In this document: piece by piece, positions 10,576 through 21,931 of the stretch
Numbering within the stretch: the first letter of the stretch is position 1
Layout: every line of letters begins with the position of its first letter
NCBI GenBank assembly: GCA_025201765.1
Contig: MU623387.1
Location: forward strand, 124,001 to 188,000
Length of the DNA stretch: 64,000 bases
From: Daldinia sp. FL1419
Taxonomy: Eukaryota; Ascomycota; Sordariomycetes; Xylariales; Hypoxylaceae
Reading direction: 5' to 3'
The notes under the pieces: model-generated
What the model saw: only the letters and a program-made list of their open reading frames with translations
Told to the model about the DNA's origin: nothing
Databases searched by the model: none
Program-made: the position numbers and the translations under genes

Positions 10576-12437
10576 GATGTTTGGAATTGGCCGGAAATAA
10601 GCACAATAATAACTGAAGAACTTATTTCTTATTTGAATACTAGTAGAAGAAAATGCAAGAGACAAAGTGTTCTGGTGTAAAGCATAGAGGTAGAAATAGA
10701 CGTAGGATGTACACGAAGTCGTATATATAGTTGCTATCTAGGAGGTCGGTGATATCTGACCTGTCTTTGGGCAATAGTTGCAATCGGTACTTCGGCATCC
10801 GATATAATTCTCCGTAATTGGTAAGGGCGAGCTTCCGTCGCCAGAAGTAACGGACGACTTGCCTCGGTTTGGTATAACCGGTCCCACTACGGAGGCCGAA
10901 GTCCTATTCGCGAAAAGCATCACCGCGCATCATATGTTTCCTACCCCGGGAATCAACGTAGGATGAGCTCAAGCCTCCCGTACCTTACCTATTATGGAGT
11001 CCATTTTGCGGAGTCTTGCCTATGTAATGATTCATAATGTTTAGATAATGTAAAAATCGTCTACCAGAGTCTTTTCGTTTTACAGGGAATAGTAAGCCCT
11101 TCGACGATGTGGCTAGGATATTTAGGGGACCTAGATGATAGCAACGTTATTTCCTAACCGGTTAGTCCTATATGGCATTCGGTCTTTGCCAATCCCGTAG
11201 AGACTTTACATATTTCAGATCGACATCTCCAAACTCATCTCCTGGGCACCAACTACAAGCTAGATATAAATAGACAGCCGCCCGACGGCATGCGGATTCT
11301 ATACGGATACACATGCATGAGCGGCACAAAATTATTATGTTTGAGACCTGTAATGCTCGTCAATAGTTGCCTTGCACTCGAAATCAGACTCGGACTACCT
11401 ATCGGTAGGCGTTAGGGACGGCACATACTCACGGATTGCATCATATCTGACTATAAAAGTTCGCAGCCACATGGTAACTCTATTTGGATTTTAGGGAAAA
11501 CTTGATAGCTTGCTGCAATAACCCCTTTTTGACTTGAGAGGAGATTGTAGAGTTCGTTAATAATTGACGGTGTTATAGAGCCCTAAATTTCGTCGTTTAT
11601 GGATCCAGGTGTATATCGAATCTATACCCGAGCAACCTATAACTTATCCGATGCTGTATCATAGCAAGTAGGGTTCCCATTTCTGGTCGCAGGACACTTA
11701 TTCACCAAGCTCGATTAGGTAATCCGGAAGGGTTGGCATGGTAGCTCGTAAACCATACCTAAACGAGCAGGTGGAGGCTTGGAAATTGCCTGCCGTTACT
11801 TTCTCATAACATTGAGGTTAAATGAGATTTTATGTCATGTTATCTAGTCGAACGCGAATAGGTACTCATTGTGTGACTACCTATTTAATGTGTCTAAGTC
11901 ACGACTGCCTAGGTATGTTATAAGTATCTCCCCCGGGCACGCTGAGATGAGTACCTGGGTACCTTCCTAACCTCTCGTAGCTTTGCCGGCCCGTTCCGTT
12001 TCAAACGGGGCCGATAGGTACCTAAGGCGGGCAGCCACTTGCCTAGGCACTAATTTTATGCACTAAATTTTTTGCAAGCCGCCAGAACTTAGAAGGATGG
12101 GAGGGGTCCCTCTTCTCCTAACTATTTCTTGGTGATTTTCCCTCATCTTTCCATCTACACCGACTCCCCACGTCAGCTGCTTCGTCTTGCATAAACGGCC
12201 ACTTGGCCGAACTATACTCGATAATAGAGTTTGCGTGCCTAATTGAATATACTTTCATGCGAGGTAATCCGCCAAATGCATCGTCCGACAAAATGTTCCA
12301 TTCCTCGAAATTCCCATTGAGGATGATGAGAGCAATTCAGACCGAGAATATAACCTTCGCCAGCTGCTGATAACGCAGGAAACTAGTTCTAGGAGGCTAA
12401 TCTAGTCTTTTTCGTCCGCTTTTATGTTACGCTCTGT
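10576..12437. other. Gene-free stretch
   Basis: About 1.9 kb. Short open frames (for example 10738-10923) lack any domain. It contains several CCTAGG/GGTACC-type palindromic words (near 11908 and 11950-12020) like those scattered elsewhere in the window. Confidence 0.55.
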
Positions 12438-12818
12438 TTAGTTCGTTGGTGTCGACGAACGTTTTCTGCAAGTCGGAATATTGCTTTCGGAACCGGGAGC
12501 CAAGTTGGTCGACTGTGTATTATTTTCCGAAGAGGATGATACTCGCGCCATAACACCACTTGAAGTCTGATTCTGAAGATGCAAATGGCTTATGCCTAGG
12601 GAACTATCGAGTCCATGCCAGAAATCCAAGTCAAAGTTTGACACCCATGCCCTAATCCTCGGGTCTCCGTTTCTCTCGGGAATCTCTGGGCACTCGGCAT
12701 CTAGCTCTCTTAATGAGATCCCAGTGGGTTGTGCGGCGTTCGTCTGGGGCGCGTCAGCGAACTGGACCCATGCTCCAATACCCCGCAACGCGCTTAAGTC
12801 TTCTGGGCACGACGCCAT
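12438..12818 (-). CDS. Hypothetical protein, 126 residues
   Basis: Single open frame from an ATG at 12818. I do not recognise it. The N-terminal half (LSALRGIGAWVQFADAP, then WVSNFDLDFWHGLDSS) is tryptophan-containing and looks folded. The C-terminal 40 residues are Ser/Thr/Asn-rich and probably disordered. There is no signal peptide or membrane span. Codon use looks coding in the first two thirds, and a shorter frame on the opposite strand is weaker. It could be a complete small gene or the surviving exon of a larger one. Confidence 0.4.
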   Translation of the reverse strand: MASCPEDLSALRGIGAWVQFADAPQTNAAQPTGISLRELDAECPEIPERNGDPRIRAWVSNFDLDFWHGLDSSLGISHLHLQNQTSSGVMARVSSSSENNTQSTNLAPGSESNIPTCRKRSSTPTN

Positions 12819-13465
12819 GGTAGTGGACAATGGGGATGGATTGCAAAAGAAATGAGAATGACGATGAGGATTAGAATTGGCTTTACTACGACCAAGTTAC
12901 CTCCTTATATTTCAGCCATTTTCACTCTACGTGCCATACCTTCGTAACACTAAAGGGACCAATTCCCTACTTCCGACGTTTATCTGGTCTGGGTAAGGTG
13001 GACGGTCGGTGATTGACGGTGAAGAAATCTGAAATAATTGCCCGAGTGACCAGTATGAACAGGTATATCACACTTCATATCGTGTACCTTAAAGGCCCGC
13101 TGCACACCCACGGGCGGACCGCCTCTACGGACGGGCTGCAGTGGGTACATAAATCGGATAATGGCAATGTCGGATTGGGTGAAGAGTTACGACCCTACGA
13201 TGCTGCCGACCGACGCTAACCCCTTCATGGAGAGGACCGCCCTGTCAGCCCTGTCAGCCCTACTGTAGCCCTACCTACCCTAATACCCTACGAGCCGACC
13301 GCTCTTCGTTGTCTTCACATCTCTAGGCCATCTCTTCAGACGGTCGATTGCTTGAGTATTCGGAACTGTGTAAAGTGCTTTGTTGATGCCATCGCTGACT
13401 GGCTTATCTGGCGACCTTTTAGATGGGCCCCGTCGAAGTTACCGTAGGGATTCAATTCACCAAAG
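12819..13465. other. Intergenic spacer between divergent genes
   Basis: About 650 bases between the 126-residue hypothetical (minus) and the zinc-finger gene (plus), so a candidate shared promoter. A direct repeat of CCTGTCAGCCC occurs at about 13240-13260. A 68-codon frame at 13013-13219 has no support as a gene. Confidence 0.45.
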
Positions 13466-16400
13466 ATGGCGAATAATCTTATACCTTTAGAAGGGTTTCA
13501 TCTGGACGACCTCCAAAATGAAACACCCTGGGCTCTCTTTGACATGGATCTCATAGAAGAGGATTCCGCCGAAATTGACATGTTAATTGAAAACCCAAAT
13601 TCTCACCAATTCGATATCCCTCCCGCGGCAATCGACACTGTGTGCGAGGGTACACCGGATCACGGTAGTACGGCCATTAGTGGAATCGAGCGGAGGCGGC
13701 CCGGTAGCGAAGAGGTATTGGGTAAGTCTAAACCCGATATGATCCATCCACCCTGTCTCGGACATTAAGTTTTCAAAGACATGAATAATCCAATCATCTT
13801 GAACGAATATGCGTCCCTGGTACTATTTGCGAATGACCCATCAGCTACCTACCATGACATCGAGGACTACGACTCATCCAAACAGGCTATCATTCAAGCT
13901 CTCGCAGCTAAGCTCGACCTTCAATATTCTTACGATGAAGTCTGCCGGATGATCCGACTTCAGAAGAAGAGCTTCGGACAGGATCATGCACAGTATTTCC
14001 AGCAGACGGGGGCGGCGGTTCAAGATCCCGTAGCACCATTTGCGCATCAGGTCCTTTCGCCTTTGTCTCGCTGGAACCCTGAGGACACTATCAGGGGACG
14101 GCGACCTGGCAACTTCCCTGGTGTGAATAGCGTGTCCCCTTTCGTCCCTACTGACGCCTCTATGAGTATGGACACACCATCTTATGAGCTTAGCTTGGGT
14201 CGGTAGCCGGTAATACCTTCAATTGAGACGTGATGCAATGCTTATCGTTATGTAGGAAATACCGGTTCGTTGAGAGACGCAAGAGATAGCTCTTTGGCAA
14301 GTCCACAATATTATGATTTTTCAGAGGACGAGCAGGACTTGAGCCGGATAACCTCGCGACAGGCGCCCTCAACTCTGAGACGTAGTTCTTGGATGGGGTT
14401 ATCCCGTACTCTAAAGGAAGTCGGAGCCTGTTGGCGGTGCAAGTTTCTTCGTAAGAGGGTATGGCAACTGTTACAATTTTACGAGCAGAACCCATGCTAA
14501 ACCGTTTCAAGTGCGACACCGACCAGCCATGTAAAGCGTGTCCTAGATCCGGAACCATTAACTCACGATGGCAGACCGTAGGTTGCAAACGTGGTACCTT
14601 GCTAGATCATATGCCACAGATTTCCCTATGTCCGAAGTCTAACACGCAAGGTGCGAAGGATACCAATCCTCTTTTTGGTCAAAAGAAAGGGAACCAGGAG
14701 ATCTTAGAAGATATCGGCGTAGGGTCTTGTCTTCAAGATGCCTCTGATCGTCTCGACAATATTCTCCGTTCCGAGAGCGACACGTATACGAAAGTCGTAC
14801 TCGAGATTTTGTGTTCGCCCATAGCTATCACGGCGAATACGTCTCCATCGCTTAGGAACGACGTCGAAGCTAATACGATTCGTATAGCTTGGGGACTCAT
14901 TGACGTTACTTCTGCGAAGGAGATCCTCCTCGTAAAATCTGTGGAGCATGTCCTCGACGTTATCAAAGCCGCTATCACCTATGAGACGGAATATGGCCAA
15001 GTAAGCCGAGAACTTGCGTATCTGTCTTGTATGAATATTCTAGAGTTCGCTAATTTCTGGTTTTAGTCCCAGGCTGTTCCGTTAGCCATAAAATGCCTTA
15101 GGAATTGCCTCGACATATTACGGCTCCAGGACGGTAACCATTTGACATATGAGTTGCACGATGATTGCGTGCCGGGTATATGCTGTGTTCGACCCTTCCA
15201 AGAGCTGACCTCTAATATAAAAGCCTTTGTAGACGAACTCTCGAAAGTGATATTTAGGAAAGAGAACCGGCTTCATGAAAAAAGATGGTGGTTATCGGCG
15301 TTCTATAGCCTCTGGATCCAGTCCTATGTCCGTCGAACCATCAGATTCATGGAAAACCAGCCGGAATTGCAATTTTCATCGGAGACGAAAAAAGCCTATT
15401 CATCTTATCTCGTACTTGCGGTGGAGCTCTTCGATGCGGCTTCGGCTTCCTTTGATCCTCTAGCATCGGCTTGGTCACTCGAGGAGGAGCCCCCAAATAT
15501 GGACTTGAGACTTATAAAGTACTATCGACTCGCACAGAAAGCTCTACCTAGTGAACAATGGACATACGATACTAGTAGCTCCGTTGACCATTTAAGACGT
15601 CTTTACCACGGTAGAGACGTACTTTCAAGTGCCCAGTACAAGGGAGAGGCTCTATTATCCCCTCTGTCACATTTGGGAAGTGAAGACGCTGATTGTCAAG
15701 TATTGTTAAACACGAAACCACCGACTTTCCAATCGCACAGGCCGACACAATCTCAGGGTCGATTTTCGGTCCCGCTGAGGACGCGATCAAGTGCGAAACG
15801 CCGAGCAGGGTCTCCGTTACAAGATGTGAACTTTATTCGGCGAAACGGAAGCTCCTCAAGCATGCTAGACAGCAGAGACATACGCAGTCGGGGGTTTTCG
15901 ATAACCAACCCAGGCTCTCCAATGTCTTCTGCCTACTCATTTGCGTACGGCACTAGCTGTTCAACCAGATGGAACGGAAGCGGAGATAGCTTGGCAGAAA
16001 TGGCGAAACTCTACGGAACTAGCCCACCTAATCCTCGCGACCAACCCGACTATTTGAGCCCATCGAAGGGACATAGACCTTCTTTACACCACAAAAGTAG
16101 CAACGAAAGTTTTCTCGAACTACCTAGGACGTTGAACAAACGGCGACCGGTAAATATTCCTACTTCCCCCAAAGATAGCCCCCGAGGCTTCTTCCTCTGC
16201 GAATGTTGCCCGAAGAAGCCCAAGAAGTTTGACACCATGGAAGAATTAAGGTGAGAAGCCCGTTAGATTCTATCCATCAGGTCCAAAGCCTGTGAGCGCG
16301 CTAACCCTTGCCAAGTGCCCATAAAGCTGAGAAACGGTACCAATGTAGCTTCTGTGGAGCTCGCTTCAAGTCGAAGAACGAATCTGAGCGGCACGAGAAT

Positions 16401-16775
16401 AGTCTCCACGTCCGACGACACGTTTGGGCCTGTTCGAACATGTTGAGCATGGGCTACATGAATATTTTTCAGGAAAGCACCGACCACATGGGGATGTTTG
16501 ATACGTGCGGGTATTGCGGTGAAGACTTCCCTAGGAACGGAGAGGGTGTGCCAATGTACGCCAACGAGCAAGATTGGGAGGAGCGCCTCGTCCATGTGAA
16601 AGAAGTCCACAAGTTTGGAGAATGCAACTCATCGAAGCAATTCTACCGGGCGGATCACTTCCGTCAGCATCTTAAACACTCGCACGCCGCCACTTTGGGC
16701 CGGTGGATAAACGCAATCGAGAGTAGATGTATGATTGACATTCCCGAGCCGAGAGGGTCAATGGATGGTTCCTAA
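13466..16775 (+). CDS. Regulator-like protein with Zn2Cys6-type cluster and C2H2 fingers
   Basis: Six exons: 13466-13721, 13779-14198, 14256-14458, 14512-15000, 15067-16250 and 16316-16775. All introns are 53-66 bases and in phase, giving 1003 residues. Near residue 283 a fungal-type cysteine cluster reads GACWRCKFLRKR then CDTDQPCKACPRSG, followed by a distant Cys in VGCKRGTLLDHMP. The spacing is C-x2-C-x6-C-x5-C-x2-C-x14-C, with the last gap longer than in classic Gal4-type clusters. The middle third is helical with a Ser-rich segment. The C-terminus (from about residue 830) has C2H2-like fingers, including YQCSFCGARFKSKNESERH and later CGYCGEDF, ending in an HFRQHLKHSH segment. It is probably nuclear and DNA-binding. 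The third exon uses a weaker GTCGGT donor upstream, so that join is the least certain. Confidence 0.85.
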
Positions 16776-17377
16776 TTGGTTTTAGAAGTATTTTAAGGGT
16801 GTATTCCACCAGTCTTGGGCTCACGAGCTTAAAAAGAATCTTGTTTTGTTTGATGCCATATCATGGCATTTTGAAAATATTAACACCGAGTGTCACGTTC
16901 TTGGCATAATTGTCACCCCTATTATGTCTTAGTTGGTAGAGTAAGGTCGAGAGACAGGTTTCGCGTGGCATATGGCATGTGGCATCGCACGATTAAAGCG
17001 TCATACTGTTGCATCTTATCGGGCGCCATAGCGCAATGCTCAAGGGACTTGCAGGTATATGTAGGCTCAACCTGGTTTTGGACCTGCAGGCTCCGTGAGC
17101 ACTTATTCACCTATTCACCACCACTGAGTCAATAGTGACACTCCATACAATAAGATCCACAACCGGTGAAATCGATCAATTACTCCAACATGAAAAAGCG
17201 CCGAGTTCTGTAAATACCTAGGTACATTACCGTCGTGGACGTTCATAACGTAAAATTCAAGTGAGCAGACTACGTCCATTCGACGTGTAAACCCGAACCG
17301 ATTCCGACGCCGACCGATACCAAGTGACAATTTCGTAAAAGGCGATATTCGGCGTTCTCTGACCAAGAACCAAGAAC
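16776..17377. other. Intergenic spacer between convergent genes
   Basis: About 600 bases between the 3' ends of the zinc-finger gene and the ComA-like gene. No gene is seen. It includes an exact TACCTAGGTA palindrome at 17215-17224. Confidence 0.5.
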
Positions 17378-18458
17378 CTATGGTCGGTAAGTGGTAATCT
17401 TGCCAAAGGTGTCACTCTTTCCCCAGATGCCAGCTCTTAGTCCGGCTAGCTGAACGATTTGTGAATGGTCGACGAAGAGGTTGACGTCGACTCCGAATTC
17501 TCGAATGTACCTACGGGATAGAGTCAGCTTGCTAGACTTTATCCACGCCAGGGCCGCGCAGATAGGAGACTCACCAGTTGAAGACAGACGGGTCAGCCGC
17601 CTCAAACATGACATTCTCAAGTGGTAATTCTCGTAAGATAGACTGGATAACGTCCGTGCGCCAAGCCTGCACATTCTCCGTGATGCCCTCGCTCTCAATC
17701 ATGACGCGTTCGACGCCAGCGTCCTTTACGAACCGCTTCGCCATGTTAATCACCTTGCTCGGGTCGCTCGTGCCAATACTCTGCAGTTCTGCAGCCGAAG
17801 TGTCGCCGCCAGCGCCGAACTGAATCCCGAGCTCGGGTTTAGGCTTCAATCCCGCGTTTTGCACGCGCTCCGCGAGCCGCAGCCAATCATCCGGCGGCAG
17901 CGATAAAAATCCCGTACTCAACTCGATCACGTCGAAACCTAGGGACTTGCATTTAGCGAGGTATTTGTCTACAGCGCCTGCTATGTCCCCGCCGCTGGAG
18001 GATAGGACATGCTCGATCCAACCGCCTGTGCTGACGTAGACCCCGTGGGCATGCGCCAAGTCGATTATATCCCGCAACGGTCGCTCCGAAAACAAACTGA
18101 AAGATCCGCCGGCGAACTTGAGGCCGTCGACATGCGTGCCCATTGTTTCCAGCACGTCGGAGAGGTACCGCGGGCCCATGACGGTGTAGTATGGCCCCCG
18201 GATCTCGGTTACGGAGCGGGTGCGCGGTTTCGGCGGCGCGGGATTGTGCCGCACGAAGCCGAAGCCATTATCTCGATCTTCTAGGAGGATTTTAGGTTGC
18301 GAAGAAGAAGCTCTCGTTGCTGCTGCCGCGAAGGGGCGGGATGAGATGGTGTTAGCGATGCAAGGTGCCGGCTTCAGTAGACGACTAGCACCCGGGGGTT
18401 TGCCCGTGCAGATTCGGCGAAAACCCCCGGTCGCGAGCGAGCGTAGTGGAATTGCCAT
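17378..18458 (-). CDS. ComA / phosphosulfolactate-synthase-like protein
   Basis: Two exons on the minus strand: 18458-17575 and 17510-17378, with a 64-base intron (GTGAGT...GTAG). The 338-residue product matches the (2R)-phospho-3-sulfolactate synthase (ComA) family, a TIM-barrel group that also contains plant HSA32 proteins. Landmarks are RGPYYTVMGPRYLSDVLE, HVDGLKFAGGSFSLF, HGVYVSTGGWIEHVL, FDVIELSTGFLSLP, PKPELGIQFGAGGD and VERVMIESEGI. After the intron come VDVNLFVDHSQIVQL and a C-terminal LRAGIWGKSDTFGK. The first roughly 55 residues are rich in Arg, Ala and Ser and poor in acids, like a mitochondrial targeting peptide. In archaea the enzyme serves coenzyme M synthesis, which fungi lack, so the fungal substrate is unknown. 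Confidence 0.9.
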
Positions 18459-19340
18459 TTTGGGAAATCCTGTTTTCGTCTTAGTGGTTAGTCTCGTTGT
18501 TGCAGACTTGACTCTTGAGTCAGAATTCACGAAGTCTAGTCTACAAGCACCTGATAAATATTCTTGCAGTTTTATTGATCTATTCTGTATGATTTTATGG
18601 TTGACTTGGTATCTCGCTGCTGTCTTGTTTGTATAATGGAGATAGCGTCACGGTAATGTTATGGTTAACGTCATATGATGTCAAGGAGTTCCGGTGTCTG
18701 CCCAGTTTCACCAACGTGGGAATGATCAACACGGAACCTCTACGGGTATCCTAACTAGAAATTTCGATTCACATAATTATATGATAATCCGAATTTATTG
18801 CCTTTTCTCGTATTGAGCCCCTTTCGCTTCGTGCTCGTAGATGGATAGTGGCCCTCCGAGCAAATAGTCACATAAGCCACACAGATAGCTAGGAAGAAAT
18901 CTATGTCCACTAGATTTTGTCGTCGTGTTTCGTGTTCAATAGAAAGGAGCACGATACAACATACTAGTCAACTAATAGTGTAGTTAGTGGATGTATTCTA
19001 GTGCCCCACAACAGACAGCTTTAATAAAGCATTGACCTTCATAAGAGCTGTGCCGCCTACGCCGCCACGCCGCCACGGTATATCTCCCCAGCCCCAGATT
19101 CGGAATGAGATATGATATGGCAGACCATATATACCACTTTGCCAAAATCGATTTTGGTCAGACACTAAACTAGATTTGGCTAAGTGTAATAGCAATTTTA
19201 TTAATGAATATTTAGGTTTTTATAAGGAGTACTTAGGTTTTATATAAGTTAAATAAATATATATTTATTGATAATTGAATAACCCATATATATTAATATA
19301 ATAAGATTATAGATAAAACTTATCTTAATAGGGCTCAGAT

Positions 19341-19508
19341 TTATCTTAGCGAGCTTAGACTAGAATTTTTACCAGCCACCACAGCCACCACTCATCTGGT
19401 CCGTGCAGACATATTTATGGGGCCATTTATCTTAGCGAGCTTAGATTAGATTTTTTTTTACCAGCCACCACAGCCACCCCAATATGGTCCGTGCAAATGT
19501 ATCGTGGG
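19341..19508. repeat. Tandem duplication of an 82-86 base unit
   Basis: Copy 1 (19341-19422) and copy 2 (19427-19508) share TTATCTTAGCGAGCTTAGA, then ACCAGCCACCACAGCCACC, then TGGTCCGTGCA and a terminal GGGG. A weaker third trace (CTCAGCGGGGTTCAGACTAG) sits in the hairpin spacer near 19613-19634. Confidence 0.75.
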
Positions 19509-19808
19509 GCTGTGCGTATCGTGGCAAATAAGAGACGGTTTTGTGTGGGAAGGGTATGTCAGGGGTCTGATTGGCTAAAAAGTGCTATAGCTCAAAAGAT
19601 AATCTGAACCTATCTCAGCGGGGTTCAGACTAGGACGGTTGCCACAGCAATTTTTAGCCAATCAGACCCCTGACATACTCCTCCCACACAAAACCGTCTC
19701 CTATTTGCCACGATACGCACAGCCCCACGATACATTTGCACGGACCATATTGGGGTGGCTGTGGTGGCTAGTAAAAAAAATCTAATTTAAGTTCGCTAAA
19801 ATAAATGG
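19423..19808. repeat. Long hairpin (foldback) inverted repeat
   Basis: The left arm 19423-19581 and right arm 19651-19808 are almost perfect reverse complements over about 158 bases, with only a few mismatches, separated by a roughly 70-base spacer. The arms include ATCGTGGGGCTGTGCGTATC and its complement. The transcript of this DNA would fold into a long hairpin. No coding frame is present. The high arm identity suggests a recent insertion or ongoing conversion between arms. Confidence 0.85.
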
Positions 19809-20446
19809 TAATATAACTTATATATCTTTAATATACCCCTCATATGCATATAACCATTATAATATTACTCTTATAATACATAAATATCTATATACAACCT
19901 TATTGTATATGGCCTGTGCACACATTAAGGATATATTACCCTTTACGGCCACCCAAAATCGATTTTGGCAAAGTGGCTCCTATGGTCCGCCATATATGAC
20001 AAGGATAAATGCCGTAATACTAAAAGTAGAAGCGCCATAATTAAAACTCTATCGCGAATGATTCTAATATTATTCTAGAAGGCCTCCAGCGCATGTCGAA
20101 TCAAGCTTGGTTTGCCTCCCACCATTTCGTTCCGAATCAAAGAACTCATTTCGTGCTCAATAAAAATATACGGTAGCATCTGATTTAACGTTAGTATCGG
20201 TCCTTGGATACATTTACGAGGTCTCGATGATACTAACTTGGTACCTATCCCAGGTAGGTAGCTATGAAAAAAAGAAAAATAGGGATGCATTGCAATCTTT
20301 CCATTTTGTGGCGCAGGGAGTTGTCGTAGTCCAGACATCTACCAGCCGATTTTCGCATTCCCCTTGACACGCAAATCTGGAGTGGAGCCGTCGCCTTCAG
20401 GGACCGGGTAGACAGGCAGAATAGCCGTAGATCTCCCATCGTTCGG

Positions 20447-20486
20447 ACAGGGGGACAGGGGGACAGGGGGACAGGGGGACAGGGGG
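20447..20486 (+). repeat. Five exact copies of ACAGGGGG, G-quadruplex-prone
   Basis: Five head-to-tail units of the 8-mer, followed by AAAA and a further G6 run. Runs of five Gs separated by ACA are ideal for an intramolecular G-quadruplex on the plus strand. Confidence 0.95.
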
Positions 20487-21065
20487 AAAAGGGGGGCTAA
20501 TAGGTAAGATTCAAGAAAATCCCTAGGTCTTAGGTTGATGAGCGTCTCGTAGGTAAATCATTGTCAGCTCTGGCGTCCAGTCAACTGACGCATAAGTTAA
20601 TGAGAGACTAGGTAAGCATATCGATTCAGGCCTGACTTTAATCCTCCTACTCATTACAAACTGTCATTAATTCACTACTTAGAGCCGCGCAGAATAGGTA
20701 TCGTCATCTTTTCTCAGGTTGCACGATACATGTAACTCGTCGCACAACGCATCAATCTCGACATTACAATGATTACATCGCTAAGGGCCCATGAGAAGTG
20801 ACAGCGGGGTAGTCAATTCATTGATACAATGTAGTTCCACGTATGGCCTACTATGGGTGTACTATGGTCATGCATCTCGAAAGTGCTCGTTGTCACTGAG
20901 TCGCAACTTTTCGTGGCTCAGGGTCCATGTGATGCGGTTTATCCGGTATATATATATATATATTATATCCAAGTGAATTCGGCACGGAATCAACTTCCAA
21001 GGTTAATCATCTCAAGGATATCGACTTCACGGAGAGCAACGTAGGACTTTGATGCGCTTTTCAGC

Positions 21066-21398
21066 ATGGCGGTACCGCGATTCCCCCTATTCGAAATCGA
21101 GAAGCAAGCAGATGCGGACGCAATATTTAACAGTATACAAGCAATTTGCGATTATATCATCGACAAGGAACCTTTGGAGAGCATTTCGGATGAGACAGAG
21201 AATATTCTTCAACGAGCACAACGCTGGATTCCGTATGCAGAAGGTCGGCTTAACGAGGCTAAGAATAAATTTGCTAATACCGACCATCAGATCTGGAATG
21301 ACATTCATTCTATGTTGGGACGGTTGCTTCTCTTTAAACCAAAAATTAGGAGGGCCCTCGATTATATGAATGCCATGAAGAAGAAAGAGGATGAATGA
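21066..21398 (+). CDS. Tandem paralog 1 of an unrecognised small helical family
   Basis: 110 residues, single exon. I do not recognise the family. No signal peptide or membrane span is seen. The sequence is predicted mostly helical and charged. Conserved positions shared with the three downstream genes are the DY pair (ICDYI), S-D-E-T-E-N-I-L, RAQRWI, the L-N-E-A-K then F-A-N-T-D run, I-W before the ML-x-RL segment, and a KPKIR motif before a lysine-rich tail. It is the first gene of a four-member same-strand array. The start is the first ATG, and the N-terminus aligns with the other copies. Confidence 0.75.
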   Translation: MAVPRFPLFEIEKQADADAIFNSIQAICDYIIDKEPLESISDETENILQRAQRWIPYAEGRLNEAKNKFANTDHQIWNDIHSMLGRLLLFKPKIRRALDYMNAMKKKEDE

Positions 21399-21610
21399 TG
21401 ATTCAAGCTCTACTTGGCTTCGTGTGATACGTGATACAGTATAGGTACCTATCTAGCAGACATATAAATGAGCCAGAGCGCCCAAAGAACTTCGTTTTTT
21501 CCTTTCTCAGATTAACCACATCCAGAAGCACCAACTTCCCTCTCCAAATAGTACAAACGAAGAAACAGCAAATTACCAACTTCCTATCAAACCTCGAAAT
21601 CATCATAAGT

Positions 21611-21931
21611 ATGGCGGCACCACAGTACTTCGCAGTTGACATTCATACTATAAACGATGCCAGGAGGGTTTATAACAACCTCATGGTGATCTCCGATTAT
21701 CTCTTTGGGCTGCCGGAGGGTAGGCTCCTAAGCGACAATGTGGAGGGTATCCTCAAGGACACATTGAAATGGCTTGAGGACGCAATATACAACCTCGAAC
21801 ACGCTAGGGAGAGATTTGCTAACACCTATAGCGGCCTTTCTAGCGAGTGTCGGAGTTTGTTAATACAGGCCCGGGGTCTCGAACAAAGGATCAAGAGCAA
21901 GCTTGACTCCAATAAGACCCTGAAGAAATAG
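21611..21931 (+). CDS. Tandem paralog 2 of the small helical family
   Basis: 106 residues, single exon from the ATG at 21611. The open frame extends upstream to 21431, but the N-terminus then no longer matches the relatives, so the downstream ATG is chosen. It is the most diverged copy. It keeps the SDYLF pair, L-L-S-D-N-V-E-G-I-L, LKWLEDA, LEHARERFANT and RIKSKL, but it lacks the invariant Trp before the ML segment and the EPKIK motif. It could be specialising or decaying, though the frame is fully open. Confidence 0.7.
   Translation: MAAPQYFAVDIHTINDARRVYNNLMVISDYLFGLPEGRLLSDNVEGILKDTLKWLEDAIYNLEHARERFANTYSGLSSECRSLLIQARGLEQRIKSKLDSNKTLKK

Larger units (their letters stand above)
19115..19997. 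mobile_element. Candidate non-autonomous DNA element with terminal inverted repeats
   Basis: The left end 19115-19157 and the right end 19953-19997 are near-perfect reverse complements. Both carry the ATATGGC-(A/G)-GACCATA block, then CCACTTTGCC, then the self-complementary AAAATCGATTTTGG core. The roughly 880-base interior is A+T-rich and has no transposase frame, so this looks like a MITE-type element. A TA target duplication is possible but not clear. A second inverted-repeat element sits inside it. Confidence 0.65.
18459..21065. other. Repeat-rich, gene-free island
   Basis: About 2.6 kb with no supported gene. It holds the nested inverted-repeat element at 19115-19997, very A+T-rich DNA at 19200-19320 and 19800-19940, the G-rich tandem repeat at 20447-20486 and a short TA repeat at 20948-20962. 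It separates the ComA-like gene from the four-gene paralog array. Confidence 0.7.
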
